Positions 8,265 to 18,031 of a stretch of DNA of 64,000 nt are shown piece after piece. The notes beneath the pieces were generated by a model, which saw nothing but the letters and a program-made list of their open reading frames with translations, was not told the origin of the DNA and searched no databases. Each line of letters starts with the position of its first letter. The first letter of the stretch is position 1. A program made the position numbers and the translations under genes. This DNA comes from Sinorhizobium medicae (lineage in GTDB: Bacteria > Pseudomonadota > Alphaproteobacteria > Rhizobiales > Rhizobiaceae): NCBI RefSeq assembly GCF_007827695.1, contig NZ_VITA01000009.1:124001-188000 (forward strand), written 5' to 3'.

Positions 8265-10394
8265 CTACGCCGCGCGGCGGTCGGGAAAATCAGGACCTTT
8301 CTGCCCCTGCCCGGTCATAAGCACGACATCGCGATATCCCGCTTCGCCGAAACGCATCAACATCTCGACAATCTGATCGTTGCTGATCGACGGTGCCGAC
8401 AGGATGATCTCGGTACCCTCGTGTCGTAACTTGGCGACCGCGTCTGCGTCAGCCGAACCGCATTCAATCAAGACGAGGTCGTAGGCACTGGAGAGCGCAT
8501 CGACGATGATCCGCAGCCGGTCGATACCGCGCATCGCCGCATGCGGGTCGGCGTCGCCACAGGGTATTATATGTGCTTCTGACAAGCTGTCTGAGTGAAT
8601 CGCCTCGGAAAAGGCGACCTCCCCCATGAGCAAATTCGTGACTCCGGCAAGATCCTGCGAATGCGCCATGAGCCGCGTCGGGCAGGCTGAACCGGAAAGG
8701 TCGATCAGAACGACTTTCTGCCCCTCTTCGGCCAGAAAGCGCGCCAGCATTACGGTCGCAGTGGATCCTTCGTCGCCGCCCGGCGATACCGAGACGGCAA
8801 CCCGCACGCCTTTGGCTCGAATATGTTCGGCAACCGACTCCATTGAAAAATCATGGTTCGGTGCTTCGTTTTCGCTCCGGCCTTCTTCCTCATCCGCAGA
8901 TATCGCCGAAACGAGGATTGGCGCGGGAATCTGCTGGACCAGAACCGGAACTGGCGGTTCTCCTGCGGGCTGACCTGCGGTCGACGCTTCGGGTATGGAA
9001 ACAGGCCTCAGCGCGCGACCGCTGAAAAGCTCCCTTAGCATGATAACGACGCAACTGACGAGGAAGCTGGCAAAGGCTGCGACGATCGTTATCGGCAGCA
9101 CCTTGGGGAAGCTCTGGCTGGTGGGGATGACGGCGCGCGAAATCACGCGTGCATCGGCCGGAGTTGCATTCGCCACAGTGCGCGAGGTGGCCTCGCGATA
9201 ACGGGCAAGATAAGTTTCAAGCAACTGGCGCTGTGCCGCCGCCTCGCGCTCGAGCGCACGAAGTCCCACTTCCTCCTCGCCCGCCTGCGCCGATTGCGCC
9301 TTGAGCGTGTTCAGCTGCTGGACGAGCTGCTGTTCGCGCAATTGCCCGACCTTCGCTTCGTTTTCGAGGCTCGCGAGAATCTTCCGCGTCTCCGACCGGA
9401 TCTGCGCTTCGATCCCCTCCAGCTGCGACTTGAGCCCCTTCAAGCGCGGATGACCGTCGAGCAGCGCCGGCGACAGATCGGCGATCTGCGACTGAACATT
9501 GGAGCGGCTTTCCTTGAGACGCTGTATCATCGGCGAACCGACGATGTCGGCAAGGGTGTCGGCCGGACGACCGTCCGCGAGCGCCGTCCGCATACCCTCG
9601 GCGCGGGCAGCCGCATTGGCACGCTCCGCGCGCACCCGCGCGAGCTCCGTCGAAATGTCGGTCAGCTGGCGTGTAGCAAAATTCTGCGTCTCTCCGGTCG
9701 GAAGCAGACCCGATTCCGCGCGGTAAATGGCAACCTTGGCCTCCGCCTCGCGCACCTTCTCGCGCAGGTTGGCGATTTCCGGTTCCAACCACCGGCTTGC
9801 ATCGGAGTTGGAGTCGAGCTTGGCGCCGCTCTGCAGGGAGCGATAGACATCGGCCATTTCGTTCGGAATAGCGGCCGCAAGCTTCGGATCTTTCGAAGTG
9901 AAGGCGATGGCGATCACACGCGACTTTTCGACCTGGTAGACCTGCAGCTTCTCATTGAACTCTTTGAGGACCCGTTCCTCGGGCGGAAGATCGAGGGGAT
10001 TCTTCTTGAGACCCAGCATCACCAGGAGATCGGAGGCGGCGGAAGGCCGGGCGGAGGGATCGAATTCTTCGCGTTCGTGCAGTTTCATGTTGCGCGCGAC
10101 CTGCTTGATCAGGTCCGCCGAGCGCAGGACCTGCACCTGGCTGAGAATGCCCGATTCATCGAACATTCGGTCGGATCCGCTCTGCGAGACTTGGTTGCTG
10201 CCGCTGAACTCGGGCTCACGCGATTCGATCAAAACGCGGGTCTCGCCTTGATAGTCGGGAGCGACCATCCTGGCGGCGGCGAAGCTGACGGCAGCGGCCC
10301 CAACAGTGACGAGCAGGACGCGCACGCGCCGTTGCCAGATGGCGCGGAAGAGCCCGCCGAGGTCGATATCTACATCCTGCTGCCCGCCCGACAT
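8265..10394 (-). CDS. Wzz/BY-kinase-like exopolysaccharide co-polymerase with degenerate nucleotide site
   Basis: This 709-aa inner-membrane protein has the ExoP/Wzc layout: a short cytoplasmic N-terminus, a first membrane helix (about 27-45), a long periplasmic coiled-coil Wzz region rich in Leu/Glu/Arg, a second helix (about residues 440-465) and a cytoplasmic CpsD/CapB-like domain. In the latter the P-loop reads SPGGDEGSTAT instead of the usual GEGKST, so the Lys is missing. The Walker A' position reads LIDLSG instead of LIDAD, and the C-terminus has no tyrosine cluster. It is therefore probably a chain-length or export partner without kinase activity. TTG at 10418 is an alternative start; ATG at 10394 has GGGGT upstream and is preferred. 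Confidence 0.85.
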   Translation of the reverse strand: MSGGQQDVDIDLGGLFRAIWQRRVRVLLVTVGAAAVSFAAARMVAPDYQGETRVLIESREPEFSGSNQVSQSGSDRMFDESGILSQVQVLRSADLIKQVARNMKLHEREEFDPSARPSAASDLLVMLGLKKNPLDLPPEERVLKEFNEKLQVYQVEKSRVIAIAFTSKDPKLAAAIPNEMADVYRSLQSGAKLDSNSDASRWLEPEIANLREKVREAEAKVAIYRAESGLLPTGETQNFATRQLTDISTELARVRAERANAAARAEGMRTALADGRPADTLADIVGSPMIQRLKESRSNVQSQIADLSPALLDGHPRLKGLKSQLEGIEAQIRSETRKILASLENEAKVGQLREQQLVQQLNTLKAQSAQAGEEEVGLRALEREAAAQRQLLETYLARYREATSRTVANATPADARVISRAVIPTSQSFPKVLPITIVAAFASFLVSCVVIMLRELFSGRALRPVSIPEASTAGQPAGEPPVPVLVQQIPAPILVSAISADEEEGRSENEAPNHDFSMESVAEHIRAKGVRVAVSVSPGGDEGSTATVMLARFLAEEGQKVVLIDLSGSACPTRLMAHSQDLAGVTNLLMGEVAFSEAIHSDSLSEAHIIPCGDADPHAAMRGIDRLRIIVDALSSAYDLVLIECGSADADAVAKLRHEGTEIILSAPSISNDQIVEMLMRFGEAGYRDVVLMTGQGQKGPDFPDRRAA

Positions 10395-10594
10395 ACCCCT
10401 GCACCCCAAAGCTTTCAAAGTTGGCGAGAAGGTAAACGAACATGGTAACCCAACCGTTAATTTCCCTGGAACCGCACCGCGTCACGCACAAGGGCTTGAG
10501 GGCCCCCGTCGCCGGAATTTCTCGCCGCGAATTTACCGGCCATTAACCCTAACGGATCGATAACATCGGTGATCGTTTCCGGAGCCCTTCCCGC

Positions 10595-11170
10595 ATGTCG
10601 ACCCCAGCCAGCACGAAAATAAGCGTCTTCGCCGTGGCGATTTTGTCGGCGCTCGTCGTCGGCTGCACGAACCATCAGCGTGCCCCGAAGGGCTTCAGCG
10701 AGGCCACGGTTCAGCCCTACCGTCTGGACAGTGGCGACCGCCTGCGTATCAACGTCTTCGAACAGGCGAGCCTCAGCGGCAGCTATACGGTCGATCAGGC
10801 CGGCTATGTCGCCTTCCCTCTGATCGGAGCCGTGCCGTCGCGCGGCCATACGCTTCCGGAACTGGAGGGGATGATCGCGGCGAAGCTGCGTCAAGGCTTC
10901 CTCAAGGACCCGGACGTGACCATCGAGGTCGACCGCTACCGCTCCGTCTTCATCATGGGTGAGGTGGGCCAGGCCGGCCAATATGCCTACGTTCCGGGCA
11001 TGACCGTGCAGAATGCGATCGCCGTTGCCGGCGGCTTCACGCCACGAGCGAACCAGGCGAGCGCCGACATCACCCGCAAGATCAATGGCCGCGTCATGAC
11101 CGGGCGCGTTCCGATAACCGATCCGGTTCTCGCCGGCGACACGGTCTACGTTCGCGAGCGGCTGTTCTGA
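10595..11170 (+). CDS. polysaccharide export lipoprotein (Wza-like, Poly_export + SLBB)
   Basis: This 191-aa protein begins with a signal sequence ending in the lipobox LVVGC, with Cys at about residue 27. It then has the Poly_export domain (YRLDSGDRLRINVFEQASLSGSYTVDQAGY) and one SLBB domain (VFIMGEVGQAGQYAYVPGMTVQNAIAVAGGFT). It would be the outer-membrane exit channel for the polysaccharide made by this locus, working with the Wzz-like protein encoded divergently. The intergenic gap of 200 bases probably holds both promoters. Confidence 0.9.
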   Translation: MSTPASTKISVFAVAILSALVVGCTNHQRAPKGFSEATVQPYRLDSGDRLRINVFEQASLSGSYTVDQAGYVAFPLIGAVPSRGHTLPELEGMIAAKLRQGFLKDPDVTIEVDRYRSVFIMGEVGQAGQYAYVPGMTVQNAIAVAGGFTPRANQASADITRKINGRVMTGRVPITDPVLAGDTVYVRERLF

Positions 11171-11175
11171 TCGCC

Positions 11176-12345
11176 ATGAGCGAACGCCCCTTGCGTATAA
11201 TTCATTGCTTCAGGTCGCCGGTCGGCGGCATCTTCCGGCACGTGCGCGACCTTGCCGAAGCGCACGCGAAAGCCGGGCATCAGGTCGGTATTCTTTGTGA
11301 CAGCACCACGGGCGGTGCCCACGAGGATGCATTGTTCGAAGAGGTTCGTCCACATCTGGACCTCGGCATCGTCCGCGTGCCGATCCATCGCTCGGTCGGA
11401 GCCTCGGACGCGGCTGCGCTGTGGCGCAGCTACAAGGAAATCAGAAGCTTGCAACCGGATGTGCTGCACGGGCACGGCGCCAAGGGCGGCGTGTTGGCGC
11501 GCATCGCCGGTTCAGCCCTGCGGGTCAACAAGTATCGCGTAGCCCGCCTCTATTCGCCCCATGGGGGAAGCCTGCATTATGATCGGCGGTCCCTGGCAGG
11601 TTCGTTCATTCTTCGCATCGAGCGCCTGCAGGAACGCCTGACCGACGCACTCGTCTTCGTTTGCGAGTATGAGCGCGGCACCTACTGCGCCAAGGTGGGC
11701 CAACCAATTGCACGCAGCGAACTGATCTATAACGGCATCGAAGATGCGGAGTTCGAGCGAGTCGAAGCCGACCCTGGCGCCGCAGATTTCCTCTATATCG
11801 GGATGATGCGCGACCTGAAGGGCCCGGACTTCTTCATCGAAGGGTTTGCCGCAGCCGAAGAGATCGCCGGCCGAAGGCTTTCCGCCCTGATGGTCGGAGA
11901 TGGTCCCCAACAGCGGCAATACGAAGAGATGACGCTGCGAATGGGTCTAGGAGATCGGGTTCGGCTGCTACCGGCGATGAGGGCGCGCAAAGCTTTCGCT
12001 CTTGCCCATGTCGTCGTCATTCCCTCGCGTGCCGAATCCATGCCCTATATCGTTCTGGAAGCGCTCGCCGCAGGCAAGCCGGTCATCGCAACCCGCGTAG
12101 GCGGCATCCCGGAGGTTCTCGGGGCCGCTAGCGAGGCGCTCGTGCGTCCCGACGATGCAGAAGCACTTGCCCGGCTCATGGCCGAGGCAATTGCCGACGA
12201 TGGCTGGGCTGCCCGGACAATGCCCGACGCCGAAGGCTTCAAGTCCCGCTTCGCGGCGTCCGTGATGACCAGACACGTCATGCAGCTGTATCGGGAGCTT
12301 ACGGCAGAATCGCTCGTGCCGCATGGGCGGCTGCGTACAACGTAA
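11176..12345 (+). CDS. GT4-family glycosyltransferase
   Basis: This 389-aa GT-B enzyme would transfer a sugar from a nucleotide donor to the lipid-linked intermediate on the cytoplasmic face. It has the N-terminal HCFRSPVGGIFRHVRDLAEAH acceptor-side segment. The C-terminal GT4 donor site includes the typical EX7E region VVIPSRAESMPYIVLEALAAGKPVIAT. It starts 6 bases after the export gene, so the two are translated from one mRNA. Confidence 0.9.
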   Translation: MSERPLRIIHCFRSPVGGIFRHVRDLAEAHAKAGHQVGILCDSTTGGAHEDALFEEVRPHLDLGIVRVPIHRSVGASDAAALWRSYKEIRSLQPDVLHGHGAKGGVLARIAGSALRVNKYRVARLYSPHGGSLHYDRRSLAGSFILRIERLQERLTDALVFVCEYERGTYCAKVGQPIARSELIYNGIEDAEFERVEADPGAADFLYIGMMRDLKGPDFFIEGFAAAEEIAGRRLSALMVGDGPQQRQYEEMTLRMGLGDRVRLLPAMRARKAFALAHVVVIPSRAESMPYIVLEALAAGKPVIATRVGGIPEVLGAASEALVRPDDAEALARLMAEAIADDGWAARTMPDAEGFKSRFAASVMTRHVMQLYRELTAESLVPHGRLRTT

Positions 12346-12403
12346 GCGTTTCTTAGTGGCTTTCTGCTATCCGGACGGAGCAATTCAGCGCCGGAAAGCG
12401 ACC

Positions 12404-13966
12404 ATGAACCAGTTCGACAGGCCAGAGACCTTCGACCCCGAAGCGCTTCGAAAGAAGGTCTCGGAGATCCGGGAGACCACGACCGAACACAGGAACAGAG
12501 CAAGAGGGGATGCCGGGCTCAACCCGCTTGCCAGGCAGATCGCCCTTCAGTTCCGCGCGGACACCTATACGCCGGCGATGATCACCGGCCTGATCCGGCT
12601 TCTGGATTTCTGTGCGCTTTTCGCCATAGGCTACGGCATCAATGCCCAATATGTCGCGCCGACGTTGGAGCAACTGCCGGTCAACCTTCTTATCCTCGCC
12701 GGCGCGCCCGCGCTCTCCGTTGCCGTCATGCAGTTCGCCGACGCCTACCAGGTGCCGGCTCTGCGTGCCTGGCTCAGGATGGCGCCACGCATTCTGGGCG
12801 CCTGGACGGTGGCCTTCGGCATGATTGCGCTCGGCCTGTTCTTTCTCAAATCGGGCCACCTCTACTCGCGTTTCTGGATCGGCGCGTGGTACCTCGCCGG
12901 CGCGGTCTTTCTCATCGCAGAACGCGCGTTCATCGCCTATTCCATCCGCCACTGGTCGCGAGACGGCACCATGGAGCGGCGAGCCGTCGTCGTCGGCGGC
13001 GGCCAGTCTGCAAAGGATCTCATTCGAAAAATAGAACATCAGCCGGACAACGATATCCGGATTTGCGGAATTTTCGACGATCGCGACGAGCGCAGGTCAC
13101 CGAACGTGATCGCCGGTTATCCGAAGCTCGGAACGGTCGACGAACTGGTCGAGTTCGCCCGTCTAGCCCGGATCGACATGCTGATCATCTCGCTGCCGCT
13201 GACGGCGGAAAATCGCATCCTCGAGCTCCTCAGGAAGCTGTGGGTCCTTCCCGTCGATATTCGGCTAGCGGCGCATGCCAACAGCCTTCGCTTTCGGCCG
13301 CGCAGCTATTCGCATGTCGGACAGGTTCCGATGCTGGACATCTTCGACAAGCCGATCGCCGATTGGGATAATGTCGCAAAGCGCTGCTTCGACGTCTTTT
13401 TCAGTCTCGTCGCACTCGCCCTGCTCTGGCCGGTCATGCTCGCCGCCGCCATTGCCGTGAAAGTTACCTCGCCGGGTCCGATCATCTTCAAACAGCACCG
13501 GCACGGCTTCAACAATGAAACCGTCGAGGTCTATAAATTTCGCTCCATGTACACGCATATGAGCGACCCGAGCGCGCGTAACGCCGTAACCAAGAACGAC
13601 CCGCGAGTGACACCCGTCGGGCGCTTCCTGCGCAAATCTTCGATCGATGAGTTGCCACAATTCTTCAATGTGCTGAAAGGCGAGCTCTCACTCGTTGGGC
13701 CGCGTCCTCACGCGGTGCTCGCACAGAGCCAGGATCGAAGCTATTCCGATGTCGTCGAAGGCTATTTCGCCCGCCATCGCGTGAAGCCGGGCGTGACCGG
13801 CTGGGCACAGATCAACGGCTGGCGCGGTGAAATCGACAATGACGAAAAGATCCGGTTCCGGACGGCATTCGACCTCTATTATATCGAGAACTGGTCACTG
13901 CTCCTCGATCTGAAGATTCTCATCCTGACACCGTTCCGGCTGATCAATACGGAAAACGCCTATTGA
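12404..13966 (+). CDS. undecaprenyl-phosphate sugar phosphotransferase (WcaJ/ExoY type)
   Basis: This 520-aa protein is a polyprenyl-phosphate hexose-1-phosphate transferase, the first committed step of repeat-unit synthesis. It has four or five N-terminal membrane helices (about 60-190), a Rossmann-like segment VVVGGGQSAKDLIRKIEH (about residues 209-226) and the C-terminal catalytic domain with KFRSMY, RKSSIDELPQFFNVLKGELSLVGPRPH and VKPGVTGWAQINGWRGE. The ATG at 12404 is preferred over the longer open frame. The next gene overlaps it by 4 bases. Confidence 0.93.
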   Translation: MNQFDRPETFDPEALRKKVSEIRETTTEHRNRARGDAGLNPLARQIALQFRADTYTPAMITGLIRLLDFCALFAIGYGINAQYVAPTLEQLPVNLLILAGAPALSVAVMQFADAYQVPALRAWLRMAPRILGAWTVAFGMIALGLFFLKSGHLYSRFWIGAWYLAGAVFLIAERAFIAYSIRHWSRDGTMERRAVVVGGGQSAKDLIRKIEHQPDNDIRICGIFDDRDERRSPNVIAGYPKLGTVDELVEFARLARIDMLIISLPLTAENRILELLRKLWVLPVDIRLAAHANSLRFRPRSYSHVGQVPMLDIFDKPIADWDNVAKRCFDVFFSLVALALLWPVMLAAAIAVKVTSPGPIIFKQHRHGFNNETVEVYKFRSMYTHMSDPSARNAVTKNDPRVTPVGRFLRKSSIDELPQFFNVLKGELSLVGPRPHAVLAQSQDRSYSDVVEGYFARHRVKPGVTGWAQINGWRGEIDNDEKIRFRTAFDLYYIENWSLLLDLKILILTPFRLINTENAY

Positions 13967-15243
13967 GCGCCGTCATCGCATCCGGGCCGGTCATCCGTCG
14001 TCCTCAGTTGGCGGCGGTTACGCTTGTCGGCTCCGGCCTGGTGACAGTCGGCGTCTTCCTGTCCGGTTTCGTCATCGCCGAGCCCGCGCCCTACGAGGTG
14101 TTCATGGCCGGGCTCGTCGGCATCTGGGCGCTATTCGGCCTCAGGATCTCCCGTTTCACCGCCCCACTCACGGTGCTTTTGGTCCTGTTCATGATCGGCG
14201 GTATTCTGTCGCTGACGGTGATGGCCGATCTTGGGACCGCGCCGATGTACATGGCCGTAACCGGCTTCCTTTGTCTTACGGCCGTTTTTTTTGCAGCCAT
14301 AATAGAAGACCGTCACCAGCGCCTGCCGCTCATTCTCAATGCATGGGTGGCGGCTGCAGTCATTACGGCCCTCCTTGGTATTCTCGGCTATTTCGGCGCA
14401 ATACCGGGTGCGGCGCAGTTCACACTTTATGATCGCGCGAAGGGAGCGTTTCAGGACCCGAATGTTTTCGGACCGTTCCTCGTCGCCCCCACTCTCTACC
14501 TTCTCCACGGTCTTCTGACGCAGCCGATCGGCCGGGCACCCCTGAAGATCGCCGGCCTGCTCGTGCTCACGCTGGGCGTCTTTCTCTCCTTTTCCCGCGC
14601 CGCCTGGGCGCTCGACCTTTTTTGCGTGATTGCGCTCGTCTTCGTCATGTTGCTCAAGCAGCGTAGCGGCCTCTTCCGTTTACGGATCCTCGTGCTGACA
14701 TTGTCCGGGGGCCTGTTCGTCGTGGCAGCGCTTGTGACCGCTCTGCAGTCGGACCAGGTCGCACGCCTCTTTTCAAGCCGCACCCAGCTCGTGCAGGACT
14801 ATGACGGCGGGCATCTCGGGCGGTTCGACCGGCACCGGATCGGCTTTCTGATGTCGATGGAAAGGCCGCTCGGCATAGGCCCGTTGGTGTTCAGCACCAT
14901 GTTTCCGGAAGATGAGCACAACGTGCTTCTGAAAAGCCTGACATCCTATGGCTGGCTCGGCTTCGTGGCGTATGTCACGCTCATTCTCTGGACATTGTCG
15001 CTCGGTTTCCGTTTCCTGCTGCTCGACCGGCCATGGCAACCCTATCTGATGATCGGCTGGATCACGCTTGTCGGCCATGTCGGGATTGGCAACGTAATCG
15101 ACACGGATCATTGGCGCCATTTTTACCTGCTGCTCGGCATCGTCTGGGGGTGCGCCGCGCTCGAATGTCGATATCGGAGACAGGCTCGTGCCGAAACGCC
15201 CGCGCACACGGCAGTTGCCGTAACGCCCCCCACCCCTCCCTGA
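13963..15243 (+). CDS. O-antigen ligase/polymerase-like membrane protein (Wzy/ExoQ type)
   Basis: This 426-aa polytopic protein has about eleven hydrophobic helices. A large periplasmic loop contains DRAKGAFQDPNVFGPFLV and later GPLVFSTMFPEDEHNVLLKSLTSYGW, the pattern of the Wzy_C/O-antigen ligase family. It probably polymerises the lipid-linked repeat units. Translation starts at a TTG that overlaps the upstream stop (TTGA), so it is coupled to the sugar transferase gene. Confidence 0.85.
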   Translation: MSAVIASGPVIRRPQLAAVTLVGSGLVTVGVFLSGFVIAEPAPYEVFMAGLVGIWALFGLRISRFTAPLTVLLVLFMIGGILSLTVMADLGTAPMYMAVTGFLCLTAVFFAAIIEDRHQRLPLILNAWVAAAVITALLGILGYFGAIPGAAQFTLYDRAKGAFQDPNVFGPFLVAPTLYLLHGLLTQPIGRAPLKIAGLLVLTLGVFLSFSRAAWALDLFCVIALVFVMLLKQRSGLFRLRILVLTLSGGLFVVAALVTALQSDQVARLFSSRTQLVQDYDGGHLGRFDRHRIGFLMSMERPLGIGPLVFSTMFPEDEHNVLLKSLTSYGWLGFVAYVTLILWTLSLGFRFLLLDRPWQPYLMIGWITLVGHVGIGNVIDTDHWRHFYLLLGIVWGCAALECRYRRQARAETPAHTAVAVTPPTPP

Positions 15244-15302
15244 TCTCCGTCATTCCCGTGCTCGTCACAGGAACCAGCCAGACCAAGTCCTTGAGCTGAA
15301 GA

Positions 15303-15341
15303 AACTCCTCCCGCACCGAAAGACGCGTCACGGGAGGAGTT
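15303..15341. terminator. hairpin terminator between convergent genes
   Basis: AACTCCTCCCG (15303-15313) and CGGGAGGAGTT (15331-15341) form an 11-bp stem between the end of the polymerase gene and the end of the dehydrogenase gene, which converge here. Confidence 0.65.
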
Positions 15342-15350
15342 CCGTGAACC

Positions 15351-16385
15351 CTACAGCGTGATCTGCAGCTTCACATCACCCGGCCTACCCTCCGCCGCGC
15401 GATCGAAAGCCGCGACACTTTCTTCGAACGGAAACGTCTCGGTGATGAGCGGCTTCAGGTCGACGCGCCCAGATCCCATCAAAGCGATTGCGCGGTCATA
15501 TTGATGGGCATAGCGAAATACCGTCTCAAACCGGATTTCCTTCGTCGATGCGGTGGATATATCCAGACCAACCGGTTCGACCGGGAGTCCCACAGCAACG
15601 ACGGCACCGCCTGGCCGGGGAAGATCGAGCAATGTCTCCCATGCCTTCGGCGAACCTGAGCATTCGAACACCACATCGGCGCCCCAGCCCTCGGTGAGCT
15701 GCTTCACTTCCTCCGCGAGGTCGCGTTTGCCGATGTTGATCGGCAGGATGCCCTGGTATTGCGCCGCAATGTCTAGCTTCGGTTGCGCGAAATCGGCAAC
15801 AATCACCCGCGCGCACCCTCCGGCGAGCGCCGCGATCGCCACCATGATGCCGATCGGCCCGGCGCCGGTGACCACGGCAGTATCGCCGGGAGCAATCTTC
15901 GCCTTTTGCGCCGCCTGCATGCCGACGGCAAACGGCTCCACCATCGCCCCTTCTGCGAAACTGACTTTGTCCGGCAGCTTATAGGTGTAATTCGCCGAGT
16001 GGACGACGTGCGGAGTCAGGACGCCATGGACAGGAGGCGTCGCCCAAAACGTCACAGCCGGGTCGATATTGTAAAGGCCAAGACGACTGGCGCGCGAATT
16101 CGCGTCCGGAATTCCGGGCTCCATGCACACGCGATCCCCTGCCTTGAGATGCGTCACGTCCTTACCGGTTTCGACGACGACGCCAGCCGCCTCATGCCCG
16201 AGTACCATCGGCGCATTCACCACAAAAGGCCCTATCCGGCCGTGCGTGTAATAATGCACGTCCGACCCGCATATCCCGACCGTGTGAATCTTGATGCGGA
16301 CGTCGTGGGGTCCGACTTCCTGCGGCAGGTCGATATCGCGCAGCGAGAGTTTCCGGATTTGCTCTAGGACGAGTGCTCTGGGCAT
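15351..16385 (-). CDS. zinc-dependent polyol dehydrogenase (xylitol/sorbitol dehydrogenase-like)
   Basis: This 344-aa medium-chain dehydrogenase would oxidise a polyol with NAD+. Catalytic zinc motifs are [13 protein letters not shown] (Cys about residue 39) and [12 protein letters not shown]; the NAD-binding motif is GAGPIGIM (about 174-181). The structural-zinc cysteine cluster is absent and is replaced by the [17 protein letters not shown] loop, as in sorbitol/xylitol dehydrogenases. It stands alone, with no transporter beside it, so the physiological substrate is a guess. Confidence 0.88.
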   Translation of the reverse strand: MPRALVLEQIRKLSLRDIDLPQEVGPHDVRIKIHTVGICGSDVHYYTHGRIGPFVVNAPMVLGHEAAGVVVETGKDVTHLKAGDRVCMEPGIPDANSRASRLGLYNIDPAVTFWATPPVHGVLTPHVVHSANYTYKLPDKVSFAEGAMVEPFAVGMQAAQKAKIAPGDTAVVTGAGPIGIMVAIAALAGGCARVIVADFAQPKLDIAAQYQGILPINIGKRDLAEEVKQLTEGWGADVVFECSGSPKAWETLLDLPRPGGAVVAVGLPVEPVGLDISTASTKEIRFETVFRYAHQYDRAIALMGSGRVDLKPLITETFPFEESVAAFDRAAEGRPGDVKLQITL

Positions 16386-16586
16386 GATTTCTCCTCGATG
16401 GCCGTCGGACTCCGCAAGGTTCGCCGTTGCGATCGACGATGGCCCCGCTGATTTTCTGCACTCTCCGCGGGTAGATGGTCAAGGCTCTTCGCCACCGCGC
16501 CGGCCAGGGATTGGGCGCTCTTGCTCCGAAATCCTACGAAAAAAGCCAGCCGGAGCGGCGACTAATTTCGTCATATTTTCAAGGGA

Positions 16587-16614
16587 AAAATGGTCGGAGC
16601 GGCGGGATTCGAAC
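16587..16614 (-). repeat. truncated tRNA-Pro 3' end, first copy of att-type direct repeat
   Basis: The 28 bases here are identical to 28663-28690. Read on the minus strand they are the T-arm 3' side and acceptor end of a tRNA-Pro (GTTCGAATCCCGCCGCTCC...), followed by the CCA end. The rest of a tRNA does not follow: the sequence diverges after GATTCGAAC. This marks the left boundary of the accessory region. Confidence 0.8.
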
Positions 16615-16986
16615 TCTTATATGGGGTCCTTTTGTCCAGACTGTGGTTCTTCATAGTTTTATGGATTCCCGTAGGAAGAAGCGGATTCTTCTGCTCGAGG
16701 AGGGTTCGCAATTTTGGCTCCTGCTTGGCAGGAAATGCTTTCCCCAATGCCGCTTTAGTAGCTTAATGACGGCATGATGATCGCCTGATTAATCTCGCCG
16801 CGGAACTTGGTGGTCAAAGCGTCGGAATACGCAAACGCACAGTGGATAACCGTTGACACCGATGGGTTACCGATGCCGCCCGGATCGACAACAAGATTGC
16901 TGTTGCAGGGGCGTCGTTAAGGAAACCGCGGGCTATCAGAAGTCGACCGCTGGCGAAGCGGCATCTTTCTTTTCGTGGATCCAATC
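16615..16986. other. non-coding stretch at island left end
   Basis: No open frame with recognisable protein character is visible on either strand in these 370 bases. The stretch lies directly inside the left direct repeat. No integrase or recombination directionality gene is seen next to it. Confidence 0.5.
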
Positions 16987-17244
16987 CTAACCACGCGCCT
17001 CTCCATCAAACGACATCACATCTTCAGGGCGCTTCCCGGAAATAACGATGGCTTCCTGCTTCACGCTCTGCCACCACGGATCATCGTCTTCGTCCAGCCG
17101 TCGAATATCATCGAAGTCCAGCCCGACCACGTTGGGGAGAAAAACTAGTCTTTCCGCCGCATCTCTCAGCCCCTCACGGAGTCCTTCGACCGCTTCAGGG
17201 GGCGGGCTGCTGCCAGACGCCTTGGCCCCCCTCCAACCAGAACA
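16987..17244 (-). pseudogene. 3' remnant of an unknown gene, possibly nucleotidyltransferase-like
   Basis: Between a TGA at about 17247 and the TAG at 16987 there is an 85-codon frame with strongly protein-like content but no ATG, GTG or TTG near its 5' end. The translation includes GLREGLRDAAERLVFLPNVV, LDFDDIRRLDEDDDPWWQSV and a tail around KQEAIVISGKRPEDVM. That tail looks like the end of small nucleotidyltransferase-type proteins, but I am not certain of the family. Its 5' part appears lost. The serine-rich frame on the opposite strand is a shadow. Confidence 0.45.
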
Positions 17245-17481
17245 TCACTGGCCGAAGTTCATCGTGTCCGTCGGCGGCGGGGTAGCTTATCTATCTTTTC
17301 GCCGCCTTCAGAGAACGATTCAGACCACATCTCTCCATCCCAGCCGGGGCCACAAGAACGAGATGAACGTTCCTGGTGCCGGCCGTTGTACGGCCGCGCA
17401 GATGCGATGAGTAAGGCGGGCGTACTCCGTGTCGTGGCGTCGCGGCAGTCTAGTTCCGCCCCGGTGCATTACAGCTTAGGG

Positions 17482-17943
17482 TCATTGTGCGAACTCTTGA
17501 TCAGTGACGAGCTTGCCCCATTCGACGTTCTTGCCGTCCTTCATGTAGGAAATCGCGATGTGGCCCATGCCGGTCTCGTCGGTTGCCCCGTGCCAATGGT
17601 TCACGCCGACCGGGATCCAGACGACATCGCCGGGGCTGATCTCCCGCTTTGCGCTGCCTTCCTGCTGCACCCATCCCTTGCCCGAGGTGACGATCAGGAT
17701 CTGGCCGGCGGGATGCGTGTGCCAGGCGGTGCGAGCCCCCGGAGCGAAGGTTACATGACCGCCTGTGCCGTGCGTAAACTCGTTCGCCGGAAACAGCGAA
17801 TCGACGACGACATGCCCACTGAACAACTTGGCGTCGCCTAGCGCGGATGGCGCTGATGCATTCGGTGTGATCTCGATGTTTTGCGCATGAGCTAATGCCG
17901 TCGACAGCGTGACAAGCGATGCGGCTGCGATCAGTTTCTTCAT
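17482..17943 (-). CDS. secreted cupin-domain protein
   Basis: This 153-aa protein has a clear signal peptide ([21 protein letters not shown]). A single cupin barrel follows, with metal-ligand histidines in [15 protein letters not shown] and in the second motif GVNHWHGAT. It resembles the small cupins found beside carboxymuconolactone decarboxylase-like proteins and aldo/keto reductases. It is the last gene of the minus-strand cluster 23.6-17.5 kb. The substrate is unknown; periplasmic location is inferred from the signal peptide. Confidence 0.82.
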   Translation of the reverse strand: MKKLIAAASLVTLSTALAHAQNIEITPNASAPSALGDAKLFSGHVVVDSLFPANEFTHGTGGHVTFAPGARTAWHTHPAGQILIVTSGKGWVQQEGSAKREISPGDVVWIPVGVNHWHGATDETGMGHIAISYMKDGKNVEWGKLVTDQEFAQ

Positions 17944-18031
17944 CTCGTTTCCTTTCCGAAGCTCGGCAGGCCTATGATGGTCAAACACTTCGGCAGTTCG
18001 CCGAAACCTCAAGGTTAAGCGGAGCGGTCCG

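Noticed and set aside
17048-17410. Serine-rich plus-strand frame
   Set aside because: It is the antisense shadow of the remnant at 16987-17244 and has low-complexity composition.
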